From the NCBI RefSeq assembly GCF_011603255.1, contig NZ_JAANCM010000006.1:186001-250000 (forward strand): DNA of 64,000 nt, written 5' to 3'. Origin of the DNA: Ferranicluibacter rubi. Lineage in GTDB: Bacteria; Pseudomonadota; Alphaproteobacteria; Rhizobiales; Rhizobiaceae. The notes beneath the pieces are model-generated. The model was not told where the DNA came from, ran no database searches, and saw only the letters and a list, made by a program, of their open reading frames with translations. The translations under genes were made by a program, and so were the position numbers. Position 1 is the first letter of the stretch, and every line of letters starts with the position of its first letter. Positions 35,452 to 43,663 of this stretch are shown here, in pieces.

Positions 35452-36012
35452 ATGTCCGAAACTGCACTGATCGTCATCGACGCTCAAGAATCCTTCCGGC
35501 ATCGCGACTATTGGGACGACGGGATGGTGCCAGCCTATATCGAGCGGCAGCAGGCACTGATCGACGGGGCGAAGGCTGCGGGAATTCTCGTTGTTCAGGT
35601 CTTTCATGTCGAAGACAGCGGCGTCTTTTCCGAGGCTTCCGGATTTGTAACGGCTCTGGCGCCTCTTCGCATCGCGCCGGATGCTGTTTTCAGGAAGCGC
35701 CGTCACAGTGCGCTGGTGGGAACTGGGCTTGATGTCTGGCTGACCAGCAACGGCATTCAGCGGGTCATTATTTCCGGTATCCGCACGGAACAGTGCTGCG
35801 AAACGACGACGCGACACGCGTCCGATCTGGGTTATGCCGTCGATTATGTCGGCGAGGCCACGCTCACGTTCCCGATGACCGATGCCAGCGGCCGCAGGTG
35901 GAGCGGCGCAGACATTCGCGCCCGAACCGAACTGGTTCTCGCCGATCGTTTCGCGCGGATCGCAACGGTCGAAGATGCGCTTGCCGGTCGAGTGGCGGAT
36001 CGTGCGGCGTGA
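35452..36012 (+). CDS. Isochorismatase-family cysteine hydrolase
   Basis: 186 aa. Catalytic triad positions are visible: Asp in LIVIDAQESF, Lys in AVFRKRRHSAL and Cys in SGIRTEQCCETTTRHA (first of the CC pair). Members hydrolyse isochorismate, nicotinamide, carbamoyl-type amides and similar bonds. The stop overlaps the GTG of the following AraC/GlxA regulator (GTGA), so the enzyme and regulator form a two-gene unit. Substrate unknown. Confidence 0.88.
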   Translation: MSETALIVIDAQESFRHRDYWDDGMVPAYIERQQALIDGAKAAGILVVQVFHVEDSGVFSEASGFVTALAPLRIAPDAVFRKRRHSALVGTGLDVWLTSNGIQRVIISGIRTEQCCETTTRHASDLGYAVDYVGEATLTFPMTDASGRRWSGADIRARTELVLADRFARIATVEDALAGRVADRAA

Positions 36013-37028
36013 GGGACGACGCCCATCCTCCGGTGGAAATTCCGGTTTTCGTCGTCGTGCCGCCCCGTGTTCTGCTGCTGGACATCGCGGGGCCGATGGA
36101 GGTGCTGCGCAAAGCCAATCTTGAACAGGATGCCGTTCGTTTCACCATTGCCTATGTCGGTCCCTCGCCAACAACAGGAAGTTCCATCGGACTGGATATT
36201 GCGGGCATCGGCCTGCTGCCCGGGGACCTGCCGGATCAGGCCCTGGTCGTCATGCCCGGCAGCGCTGAAATACCGTTGGGAGGTGTCCGGCCGGATCACG
36301 AGGCGGACGCGCCGTTGGAAGATGCCATCATCGCCTGGCTGAAGCAGGTGATCCGGCCCGGCATCCGGCTGGTGTCGATCTGTTCGGGGGCGCTGACGGC
36401 TGCCCGTGCCGGACTGCTCGATGGACACGACTGCACCACGCATCATGCCTGCACGGCCGATCTCGTCCGGCTCGCGCCCGCGGCCCGCGTTCTGGAAAAC
36501 CGGCTCTATGTCGAGGATGGCGAGCGTTTGACCAGTGCCGGGATCACCACCGGCGTGGATTTGATGCTCCATGTGGTGGCGCGGATGGCCGGTCATGCGG
36601 TGGCGCTGGCGGTGGCGCGCTACCTCGTCGTCTATCTTCGTCGCGGCGGCAGCGATCCCCAACTCTCCCCCTGGCTCGAAGGGCGCAACCACATTCATCC
36701 AAGCATTCACCGGGCCCAGGATGCGGTCGCCGCCGATCCCGCCGCCGATTGGTCGGTCGAACGACTGGCCAATGTTGCGGCGGCAAGTCCGCGCAATCTT
36801 TCGCGCCTGTTCAACGAGCACACGGGAATGACCGTCATCGATTACGTCAACCGGATGCGGATCGCCTTGGCGCGCGAACTGCTGGCCGGCTCGCAGCTCG
36901 ACATGGAGACCGTCGCGGAGCGAAGCGGCTTTGCCTCCACACGGCAGTTGCGCCGCGCCTGGGGCCGGTTTCACGATGTTCCCCCTAGCCGTATGCGGGC
37001 GTCAGTGGCCGTTTTGCAGCATGGGTGA
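36009..37028 (+). CDS. GlxA-type AraC regulator with DJ-1/PfpI-like domain
   Basis: 339 aa. N-terminal class-I glutamine-amidotransferase-like domain (VEIPVFVVVPPRVLLLDIAG, RLVSICSGALTAARAGLLDG with the nucleophile-elbow Cys) and a C-terminal AraC HTH pair (DWSVERLANVAAASPRNLSR; ERSGFASTRQLRRAW). GTG at 36009 overlaps the hydrolase stop; the frame stays open upstream but without family features. Regulators of this form often control catabolism of small nitrogen compounds; here the target is probably the cysteine hydrolase. Confidence 0.88.
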   Translation: MRDDAHPPVEIPVFVVVPPRVLLLDIAGPMEVLRKANLEQDAVRFTIAYVGPSPTTGSSIGLDIAGIGLLPGDLPDQALVVMPGSAEIPLGGVRPDHEADAPLEDAIIAWLKQVIRPGIRLVSICSGALTAARAGLLDGHDCTTHHACTADLVRLAPAARVLENRLYVEDGERLTSAGITTGVDLMLHVVARMAGHAVALAVARYLVVYLRRGGSDPQLSPWLEGRNHIHPSIHRAQDAVAADPAADWSVERLANVAAASPRNLSRLFNEHTGMTVIDYVNRMRIALARELLAGSQLDMETVAERSGFASTRQLRRAWGRFHDVPPSRMRASVAVLQHG

Positions 37029-37339
37029 CCATGACCGTCGTGTTCGTGGTTCGAACATTGGATGCCACGCTATCGACGGGATGCCGGCGTTTTCTGAGTC
37101 GGTGCGGAGCGCTTGATGACGTGGATGCCTCAATGATGCGAATCTCGCCCATGGGAGACACGAAAAGCGCGCGCCAAATCCGGCGTCTTAACGTCGCAGG
37201 TTAGATCAGGAGCCGTCTTGCCATCCTTGCGTCTGCGGCAATATGTCGATAAAAAGCGATTATATCGACATATTTCTCCGACATGTCGTCGCTATCGACA
37301 TATACGCATGACATGTTGACGAACCTGCAGAACGCGAAC
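37029..37339. promoter_or_regulatory. Region upstream of fic with three copies of an 11-bp repeat
   Basis: 311 bp between the AraC gene and fic. The right end carries ATATGTCGATA (37241-37251), its exact inverse TATCGACATAT (37263-37273) and a second TATCGACATAT (37293-37303). The inverted pair has an 11-bp spacer and the direct pair is 30 bp apart, close to three helical turns. This looks like a cooperative operator controlling the Fic gene. No regulator gene is adjacent. The left part of the gap shows nothing recognisable. Confidence 0.6.
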
Positions 37340-38425
37340 ATGTCCTTTGATCCCAAACGGCCCCATAACGACCTTTCTCCTCTTCCCCCGGGCGTCGACA
37401 TTGAATCGAAACCAATCCTGCGGGCTTGTATCGGCGCGCGGGCTGCCATTGCAGAACTGAAAGTTGCCGGCCAATTGATCCCGAACCAGGCCGTCCTCAT
37501 CAATTCCATCCCGCTCCTTGAGGCCCAAGCCAGTTCCGAGATAGAAAACATTGTGACGACGACGGATCGCTTGTTTCGCTTCGCCAATGAAGAAGGAAAC
37601 CAGGCCGACCCGGCCACCAAAGAGGCTCTGCGGTATCGTACAGCTCTGAACCGGGGTTTCCATACGCTGGCGGAGCGTCCCCTTTCCACCGCGACGGCCA
37701 TCGAGGTCTGCCGGACAATCAAGGGCATCGATCTCGACATCCGGGCAACACCCGGTACGGCCCTGATGAATGAGGCGACTGGCGCCGTTATTTATACGCC
37801 GCCCGAAGGTCAGGATCTTCTGCGCGAAAAGCTGACCAATTGGGAGCGTTTCATCCACGAGGCCAAGGATGTCGACCCCCTGATCCGTCTTGCCGTCATG
37901 CACTACCAGTTTGAGGCCATTCATCCCTTTATCGACGGCAATGGACGTACTGGGCGTGTTCTCAACCTGTTGTACCTTGTCGATCAGGGACTCCTGGAAA
38001 TTCCGGTTCTCTATCTCAGTCGTCACATCATCCAGAACAAGCGAGCCTACTATGACCTTCTGCTTGCAGTAACGGCTGAAGCGGCCTGGGAGGCATGGAT
38101 ACTTTTTATGCTCGAAGCCGTCCGCGCGACCGCTGAATGGTCAACCTCAAAGATTCGCGCCATCCGTGAGCTTCTCGATCAGACCGCAGAGCGTCTGCGG
38201 CGGGAAGCTCCCCGGATTTACACGCGCGAACTCGCCGAGGTCATTTTTGTTAATCCATATTGCCGCATCGGTGATCTTGTCTCAGCCGGTATCGCGCAGC
38301 GACAAGCAGCTTCTACGTATCTAAAGACCCTCGTCGGTCTGGGCCTGCTTCAAGAGGTGAAATCCGGTCGTGAAAATCTTTACATCAATCCCGCACTGTT
38401 GACCCTGCTGTCAGACAAAAGTTGA
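37340..38425 (+). CDS. Fic-domain protein (AMPylase-type) with built-in inhibitory helix
   Basis: 361 aa from this start. Fic core HPFIDGNGRTGR (about 195-206) matches HPFx(D/E)GNGRxxR, so transfer of AMP to target proteins is expected. The N-terminal helix contains SSEIEN (about 65-70), fitting the (S/T)xxxE(G/N) motif that blocks ATP binding in class II Fic proteins. The C-terminal ~70 residues are winged-helix-like. ATG 37340 is chosen because the typical N-terminus FDPKRPHNDLSPLPP starts there and the third operator repeat lies just upstream; in-frame ATGs at 37283 and 37313 would extend it by up to 19 residues. Confidence 0.85.
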   Translation: MSFDPKRPHNDLSPLPPGVDIESKPILRACIGARAAIAELKVAGQLIPNQAVLINSIPLLEAQASSEIENIVTTTDRLFRFANEEGNQADPATKEALRYRTALNRGFHTLAERPLSTATAIEVCRTIKGIDLDIRATPGTALMNEATGAVIYTPPEGQDLLREKLTNWERFIHEAKDVDPLIRLAVMHYQFEAIHPFIDGNGRTGRVLNLLYLVDQGLLEIPVLYLSRHIIQNKRAYYDLLLAVTAEAAWEAWILFMLEAVRATAEWSTSKIRAIRELLDQTAERLRREAPRIYTRELAEVIFVNPYCRIGDLVSAGIAQRQAASTYLKTLVGLGLLQEVKSGRENLYINPALLTLLSDKS

Positions 38426-38824
38426 ACTGATGCGGTACGATTGCATGGCCTGAGGGATTGAACGCGATCCCCGTAGACGCTTCGATCAAGCCGCCGTTCC
38501 AAGAAAATGTAGCGCATTCGCAAGGAGCCCCCCGATGGACCGCGTCATCCACGGCGAGGTCAAGGACAAGGGGCTCAGCGCCTTACATCTACGGAATGAC
38601 CATATTTCCAGAGCGACCGGCCTAAGGCAGTGACAAGGACCGACACATCTCCTGTCAAATTCTTGTTAAAGGGCCTTTGCAGGACGGATCGAGGATCCCG
38701 TCCAATACAGCTGGTCAGACGACGGAGTCCTCAGCGCTATCATCAAAGTGGCCGATATCTTGTGCTGGCTTTGGGAGCCAACAGCTTTCGGAACTGCTAG
38801 CAGGCCTTCGAAAGAGAACCTTAG
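38426..38824. other. Gap with weak, possibly decayed coding traces
   Basis: 399 bp between fic and the leftward phzF gene. It contains a possible 32-codon ORF (38534-38632, + strand, beginning MDRVIHGEVKDKG) preceded by AAGGAG, and an unstarted frame ending near 38826 that reads IEDPVQYSWSDDG... KENLS. Neither matches a family I recognise. Base composition is lower in GC than the neighbours, so this may be a remnant of a lost gene. Confidence 0.3.
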
Positions 38825-39697
38825 TTAGACCCGCAGCAAGCCTTTGAGCACGACGACCCCTGTTCCGGACAGTTCAGGTTCGGGCCTCAGCCGGACACGC
38901 AGAATGCTGCGGCGGCCCATTCGGGTGCCTTGTTCGATGGCCAGTTCATCGTTTTTGATAAATTGGGTCGCTGCGAGATAGGCTGCCAGAGGCCCGGCCG
39001 CTGTTCCGGTTGCCGCATCTTCCCACAGGCCGACGGTCGGGTTGAAGAAGCGGGCATAGGCCGTCTCGGGATTGTCGGGATCGAACGCATAGATGTAGCA
39101 TCCCTCGGCGGGCGTGCCGTTCAGAACGGCCAGCAATGCGCCGGCGTCCGGTCGCGCTTTATCGACCGTTGCGGCGTTGCGGACACGCACCAGCAGATGT
39201 GCCGCCCCGGTATCGGCAGGGCGGGGCGGGGGCTCCGGGAGGATATCGCCGTGTTCGAGGCCAAGAGCCACGGCCAACGGCGCGACATCGTCCAGCGGTT
39301 CCGACAGACGCAACGGACCCTGGCGCATCCGCCCGTGGACGCGGGCGTCGATCGACACGAGTTCGATCGGCAGGACATCCGGGCCAATCTCCTGGTGAAA
39401 GGTCCGCGCACGTGTCAACGATCCGAGATCGCCGTGCTCACCGAGCCACAGCCATGCGCCGAGCGCATTGTGGCCGGCGCCAAACACTTCCGCGCCGCTT
39501 GCGGTGAAGGATCGCAATTCCCAGTCGGCGCGCGTGCTCCGCAGGATGAACGTCGTCTCGGCCTGATGGAATTCGCCGGCGATCCGCCGCATCGTCTCGT
39601 CGCTCAGGTCATCGGCTCCTTGAACCACGGCGAGCGGATTGCCCGTCAAGGGCACATCCGCAAAGACATCGATGATGCCAGCGATCAAATCGACCAT
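38825..39697 (-). CDS. PhzF-family isomerase/epimerase-like protein
   Basis: 290 aa, two-lobed diaminopimelate-epimerase fold. GNPLAVVQGADDLS, the catalytic Glu in HQAETTFIL, GHNALGAWLWL and EDAATGTAAGPLAAYL are the family blocks. PhzF-like proteins outside phenazine producers have mostly unknown substrates, and no phenazine genes are here. ATG 39697 follows AGGAAAGG; the longer frame is spurious. It lies 80 bp downstream of the monooxygenase in the same direction, so it may be the last gene of the sulfur operon or independent. Confidence 0.85.
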   Translation of the reverse strand: MVDLIAGIIDVFADVPLTGNPLAVVQGADDLSDETMRRIAGEFHQAETTFILRSTRADWELRSFTASGAEVFGAGHNALGAWLWLGEHGDLGSLTRARTFHQEIGPDVLPIELVSIDARVHGRMRQGPLRLSEPLDDVAPLAVALGLEHGDILPEPPPRPADTGAAHLLVRVRNAATVDKARPDAGALLAVLNGTPAEGCYIYAFDPDNPETAYARFFNPTVGLWEDAATGTAAGPLAAYLAATQFIKNDELAIEQGTRMGRRSILRVRLRPEPELSGTGVVVLKGLLRV

Positions 39698-39776
39698 TTT
39701 CTGCCTTTCCTGAATGCGATCGCCTCTTGAGGTGGGGTGACGCTTGGCATCCCTGCGATAGAGAAGATCGAACGGT

Positions 39777-41135
39777 CTATTCCGCGGCTTGCAGTCCTCG
39801 ATCAAGCCTTGCCGTCGATTGTCTCGCCTTGCGAAGGCCGAGATTCTCGCGCAGCGTGGCGCCTTCGTACTCGGTGCGAAACAGTCCGCGCCTGCGCAGT
39901 TCCGGCACGACGAATGCGATGAAGTCATCGAGTCCGCCAGGCAGCGTCGGCGGCATGATGTTGAAACCGTCCGCACCGCCATTGACGAAGCGATCCTCGA
40001 GCTGATCGGCAATATCGGCAGCCGTGCCGACCACCTGCCAGTGGCCGCGCGCGCCGGCGATACGCTTGGCAAGCTGGTTGATCGTCAGATTGTCGCGTCG
40101 GGCGATCTCGAACAGCAGATGCTGGCGGCTTTTCCCGCCATTGGTTTCCGGCAGTTCGGGCACCGGGCCATCGAGCGGATAGGCCGAGAGGTCGAAACCG
40201 CCGATCATGTCGGAGAGCAGGCGGATGCCCACGGCCGGATGGATCAGGTCCTGCAGTTCCTCGAATTTTTCCTGCGCCTCCGCGAGGCTGCGGCCGATCA
40301 CGGGAAAGATGCCGGGCATGACCTTTAGTTCGTCCGGTTCCCGCCCATATTTGGCCATGCGGCCCTTGAGATCGGAATAGAAGGCCTGGGCCTCGGTCAG
40401 CGTGTTTTGCGCGGTGAACACAACCTCCGCCGTGCGCGCCGCGAGCTCCTTGCCCGGCTCCGAGGAGCCGGCCTGCACGATGACCGGCTGTCCCTGCGGC
40501 GACCGGCGGACATTGAGCGGACCCGCAACGGAAAAATGAGCGCCGGCGTGGTTTGCAGCGTGGAGCTTGTCGGGATCGTAGAAGAGCCCGCTGTCCTTGT
40601 CGTGCAGGAAGGCATCGTCCTCGAAGCTGTTCCAGAGCGTGACGACGAGGTCGATGAATTCCTCTGCGCGATCGTAGCGTTTCTCGTGCAGCAGGTGCGG
40701 CTGGGTGCCGTAATTGCGCGCCTCGACCTCCAGATTGGAGGTTACGAGGTTCCAGGCCGCACGCCCCTCGCTCAGCACGTCCAGCGAGGCGAATTTTCGC
40801 GCGAGCGTGTAGGGTTCGTTGAAAGTGGTCGAAACGGTCGCCGTCAGACCGATGCGCTCGGTCAGGGCGGCAAGACCGGCAAGCAGGGTGATTGGCTCGA
40901 AGAATGCCGAACGCGCCGAGCGCGCGCCGGTCTCCGGATCGAGATCCTTGACCGCCAGATTGTCGTCCAGGAACAGGAGGTCGAATTTCGCCGCCTCGGC
41001 CTTGCGGGCGATGTCCGCATAGGTGCGGAAATTCGAGCCGAGATCGGCGGTGGCGCCCTTGTGCCGCCATGCTGCGACATGGTGGCCGGGCGACATCAAA
41101 AAGGCTCCGAGTTTCAACTGGGGACGGTGTGTCAT
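39777..41135 (-). CDS. FMN-dependent monooxygenase of the NtaA/SnaA/DszA family (first)
   Basis: 452 aa luciferase-like TIM barrel using FMNH2 from a separate reductase. Family blocks: KLGAFLMSPGHHVAAWRH, AKFDLLFLDDN, GRAAWNLVTSNLEVEARNYG, SPQGQPVIVQAGSSEPGKEL and DGFNIMPPTLPGGLDDFIAF near the end. Its start overlaps the ABC ATPase stop by 4 bp, so it is expressed with the sulfonate/sulfate-ester importer. Likely oxidises an imported organosulfur compound to release sulfite. No flavin reductase gene is found in the window. Confidence 0.88.
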   Translation of the reverse strand: MTHRPQLKLGAFLMSPGHHVAAWRHKGATADLGSNFRTYADIARKAEAAKFDLLFLDDNLAVKDLDPETGARSARSAFFEPITLLAGLAALTERIGLTATVSTTFNEPYTLARKFASLDVLSEGRAAWNLVTSNLEVEARNYGTQPHLLHEKRYDRAEEFIDLVVTLWNSFEDDAFLHDKDSGLFYDPDKLHAANHAGAHFSVAGPLNVRRSPQGQPVIVQAGSSEPGKELAARTAEVVFTAQNTLTEAQAFYSDLKGRMAKYGREPDELKVMPGIFPVIGRSLAEAQEKFEELQDLIHPAVGIRLLSDMIGGFDLSAYPLDGPVPELPETNGGKSRQHLLFEIARRDNLTINQLAKRIAGARGHWQVVGTAADIADQLEDRFVNGGADGFNIMPPTLPGGLDDFIAFVVPELRRRGLFRTEYEGATLRENLGLRKARQSTARLDRGLQAAE

Positions 41136-41998
41136 GCGTCTTGCCTCTCCTGCTGGCCGCGTTTTTCAAACGTTTCGGGCGCGCCTGCCGACCGCGTTCC
41201 CGCGCCGGTGCCGGCATCGACGCCAAGAAGCCGAAGAACCTCGTCGCGCAGCGCGATGAACTCCCGGCTGGAACGGTCCTGCCGGGCCGCTTCCGAAATG
41301 GCGAGCACGGTGGCGATCCGGCCGGGATGGGGCTGCATCACAACGATCCGGTGGCCGAGGTGGACGGCTTCGTCGACATCATGGGTCACGAGCAGGGCCG
41401 TGGTCTTTTCGTGCTCGACGATCCGCTTCAGTTCGTCCTGCAGCCTGAGGCGCGTGAGTGCATCGAGCGCCCCGAGCGGTTCGTCGAGAAGCAGAAAGCG
41501 CGGGCGGTTGACGAGCGCGCGGGCGATGGCGACGCGCTGGGCCATGCCGCCCGACAGCTGGGCGGGATAGGCGTGGGCGAACGATGTCAGCCCCACGAGC
41601 TCAAGATGCTCGCGCACCGTCTCCCGCTTCTGCGCTCGCGACAGTGGACTGCGCCTGAGCGCGGCCGCGACATTCGCCTCGACGTTGAGCCAGGGTAGAA
41701 GCCTGTGATCCTGAAAGACGATAGACCGGTCGAGACCCGGCCGTTGAACCCGTGCGCCATCGACGAGAACATCGCCCTGATAGTCGAGATCGAGACCGAG
41801 GATCAGGCGCAGCAGGGTGGATTTGCCGCAGCCGGACGCACCGACGATCGTGACGAACTCGCCGGACCGGATGGACAGGTCGATGTCTTCCAGCACTTTC
41901 AGTGCTCGACCCGCAACGATGAAACTCTTGTCGAGCCCGCGGATCTGCAGGGCGGGCGGCGCCGTCTGGAATGTGGATGCGTGAGAGATCTGGTTCAT
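41132..41998 (-). CDS. Sulfonate/sulfate-ester ABC transporter ATP-binding protein, SsuB type
   Basis: 288 aa. Walker A GASGCGKSTLLRL, signature [15 protein letters not shown] (typical of SsuB/TauB), Walker B FLLLDEPLGALDAL and switch His in VTHDVDEAVHLG. ATG 41998 overlaps the permease stop (ATGA) and has AGGAG 9 nt upstream, which is better than the in-frame start at 42034. It powers the two adjacent SsuC-type permeases. Confidence 0.92.
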   Translation of the reverse strand: MNQISHASTFQTAPPALQIRGLDKSFIVAGRALKVLEDIDLSIRSGEFVTIVGASGCGKSTLLRLILGLDLDYQGDVLVDGARVQRPGLDRSIVFQDHRLLPWLNVEANVAAALRRSPLSRAQKRETVREHLELVGLTSFAHAYPAQLSGGMAQRVAIARALVNRPRFLLLDEPLGALDALTRLRLQDELKRIVEHEKTTALLVTHDVDEAVHLGHRIVVMQPHPGRIATVLAISEAARQDRSSREFIALRDEVLRLLGVDAGTGAGTRSAGAPETFEKRGQQERQDA

Positions 41999-42783
41999 CG
42001 CGTTCGTCTCCTGAGTATCCAAGTCTCCAGCCATTGGGCGGAGCTGTTGTAGAAAAGGCCGATCCCGGCCAGCACGATGATGCCGAGAACCAAGAGGCCC
42101 ATGTCGAACAGCTGGCTGGCCTCGTTGAGGCGTCCGCCAATGCCGGGCGTGACGTTGAGAAACAGCTCCGAGCCGAGCGTGGCGAGCCAGGCATAGATCA
42201 GGCCGGAGTGAAGGCCGGTAAAAATCGCGGGCAGGGCGCCGGGAAGGGCCACCAGACGGGCGAAATCGAGCCGGCTGAACAAGAGCACGTCGGACAGTTC
42301 ACGATAGGCGGCCGGAAGCTCGCGCACGCCGCGCCATGTATTGATGACGACGGGCTGGAAAGCGGCGACGGCGATGAAGGCGATCTTTCCGGCATCCGCT
42401 CCGCCGAACCAGACGGACAGGAGCGGCACCCAGGCAAACAGCGCGATCTGTCGAAAGGCGAGAAGCGTCGGGCCGACGATCCGCTCGGCCGTGCGCGAAA
42501 AACCGAGCACCAGCCCGAGAGACAGGCCGGCTGCGGTGCCGAGCGCAAAGCCCGTCAGGTTGCGGCGGAGGCTCTCGACGACGTCGAGCGCCAGCGTGCC
42601 GGCGGTCAGTTCCGTTCCGGCACGGGTGACGACCGCGAACGGCGAGGGCAGGAACCGCGGATCTACCCATGCGAACCGCGACGCCGCCAGCCAGAGGAGG
42701 AAAAGGGCGCCGAAGGCGGCGGCAGGACGCCAATGCCGCGTTACGAGGGTGAGGCGGTGCCGCGGCAAGGTCTCAGCGCTCAC
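41995..42783 (-). CDS. Sulfonate/sulfate-ester ABC transporter permease, SsuC type (second)
   Basis: 262 aa, about six hydrophobic segments. LSLGLVLGFSRTAERIVGPT and the coupling loop (RELSDVLLFSRLDFARLVAL) mark the SsuC/TauC family. GTG 42783 follows GGAGG by 6 nt and overlaps the preceding permease by 11 bp. Two different permeases in a row suggest a heterodimeric channel, unlike the single SsuC or TauC of E. coli. Confidence 0.9.
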   Translation of the reverse strand: MSAETLPRHRLTLVTRHWRPAAAFGALFLLWLAASRFAWVDPRFLPSPFAVVTRAGTELTAGTLALDVVESLRRNLTGFALGTAAGLSLGLVLGFSRTAERIVGPTLLAFRQIALFAWVPLLSVWFGGADAGKIAFIAVAAFQPVVINTWRGVRELPAAYRELSDVLLFSRLDFARLVALPGALPAIFTGLHSGLIYAWLATLGSELFLNVTPGIGGRLNEASQLFDMGLLVLGIIVLAGIGLFYNSSAQWLETWILRRRTR

Positions 42784-43597
42784 GGTCGGCCTCCGTCTTC
42801 CACGGCTGCACGAACCGTTCGAGATATTCCAGCGATGCGTTGAGAGCGAGGCCGATCGCGGCGATGACGATCATGGCGGCAATGACGATTTCCAGCTGGA
42901 ACAGCTGGCGTCCCCAGACCATCAGGTAGCCGAGCCCTTCGAAGGATGCGAACAGTTCCACGATCACCATGTTCTGCCAGGCGGACGCCAGGCCTTCGCG
43001 GATGCCGGTGAACAGCGAGGGCAGTGCCGCCGGCAGGACGATGCTCGAGACGCGCTGGAGCGGCGTGAAATCGAGGACGCGGCCAAGCTCCAGCAGTTTC
43101 GGCGACACATCGGTGATGGCGCGGGTGGTCGCAAGGATCACCGGTATCGCGGCGGCCCAGGCGATGCTGACATATTTCAGTTCCTCGTCGATGCCGATGA
43201 AGAGAACGAGGAGCGGCAGCCAGGCGAGCATGTTCACCTGCGCGATCGCCGAAAAGACCGGCCAGACGAAGGCCCGGACCCGGGGCAGGAGGCCGAGCGC
43301 GGCGCCGGAGACGAGACCGATGAGCGCACCGACCCCGAAACCGATGGCGACGCGCTTCAGGCTCTGGAGCGTGTGATCGACCAGCGACCCGTCGCTCCAC
43401 AGTTCGACAAGGGTGGCCCAGACCACCTGCGGCGCGGGCAGGATCTGCTGGGGAAGCCAGCCGAAGCGCGCCGAGCTTTCCCAGGCAAGCAGCAGAACGA
43501 GCGGCAACGACAGTCCGTAGGCGATATCGGTCAGCACGGCCGGCACGGCGAACGATCCTCGCTCGGCCGGCGGAGCGGCGGAAACAATCAGGGTCAT
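42773..43597 (-). CDS. Sulfonate/sulfate-ester ABC transporter permease, SsuC type (first)
   Basis: 274 aa, six hydrophobic segments with the family pattern GFGVGALIGLVSGAALGLLP and the coupling loop SPKLLELGRVLDFTPLQRVS. ATG at 43597 is taken; ATG at 43606 is an equal alternative, and the open frame to 43648 overlaps a stem-loop so is unlikely. The partner permease overlaps its 3' end. Confidence 0.9.
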   Translation of the reverse strand: MTLIVSAAPPAERGSFAVPAVLTDIAYGLSLPLVLLLAWESSARFGWLPQQILPAPQVVWATLVELWSDGSLVDHTLQSLKRVAIGFGVGALIGLVSGAALGLLPRVRAFVWPVFSAIAQVNMLAWLPLLVLFIGIDEELKYVSIAWAAAIPVILATTRAITDVSPKLLELGRVLDFTPLQRVSSIVLPAALPSLFTGIREGLASAWQNMVIVELFASFEGLGYLMVWGRQLFQLEIVIAAMIVIAAIGLALNASLEYLERFVQPWKTEADRER

Positions 43598-43619
43598 CTC
43601 TGGCATCCCGTTGAGAAAG

Positions 43620-43657
43620 AGGCCGGCCGGGTGTCGGTCGCGACACAAGGCCGGCCT
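43620..43657. terminator. Intra-operon stem-loop after the ssuA-like gene
   Basis: Arms AGGCCGGCC / GGCCGGCCT surround a second small hairpin (GTGTCG/CGACAC). It begins just after the binding-protein stop and before the permeases, as in the sugar transporter operon at 20694-20725. Probable mRNA-stability or partial-termination element. Confidence 0.6.
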
Positions 43658-43663
43658 TGCGCG

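Noticed and set aside
38825-39697. PhzF-like gene as evidence for phenazine synthesis
   Set aside because: No other phenazine genes are present and PhzF-like proteins are widespread without that role.
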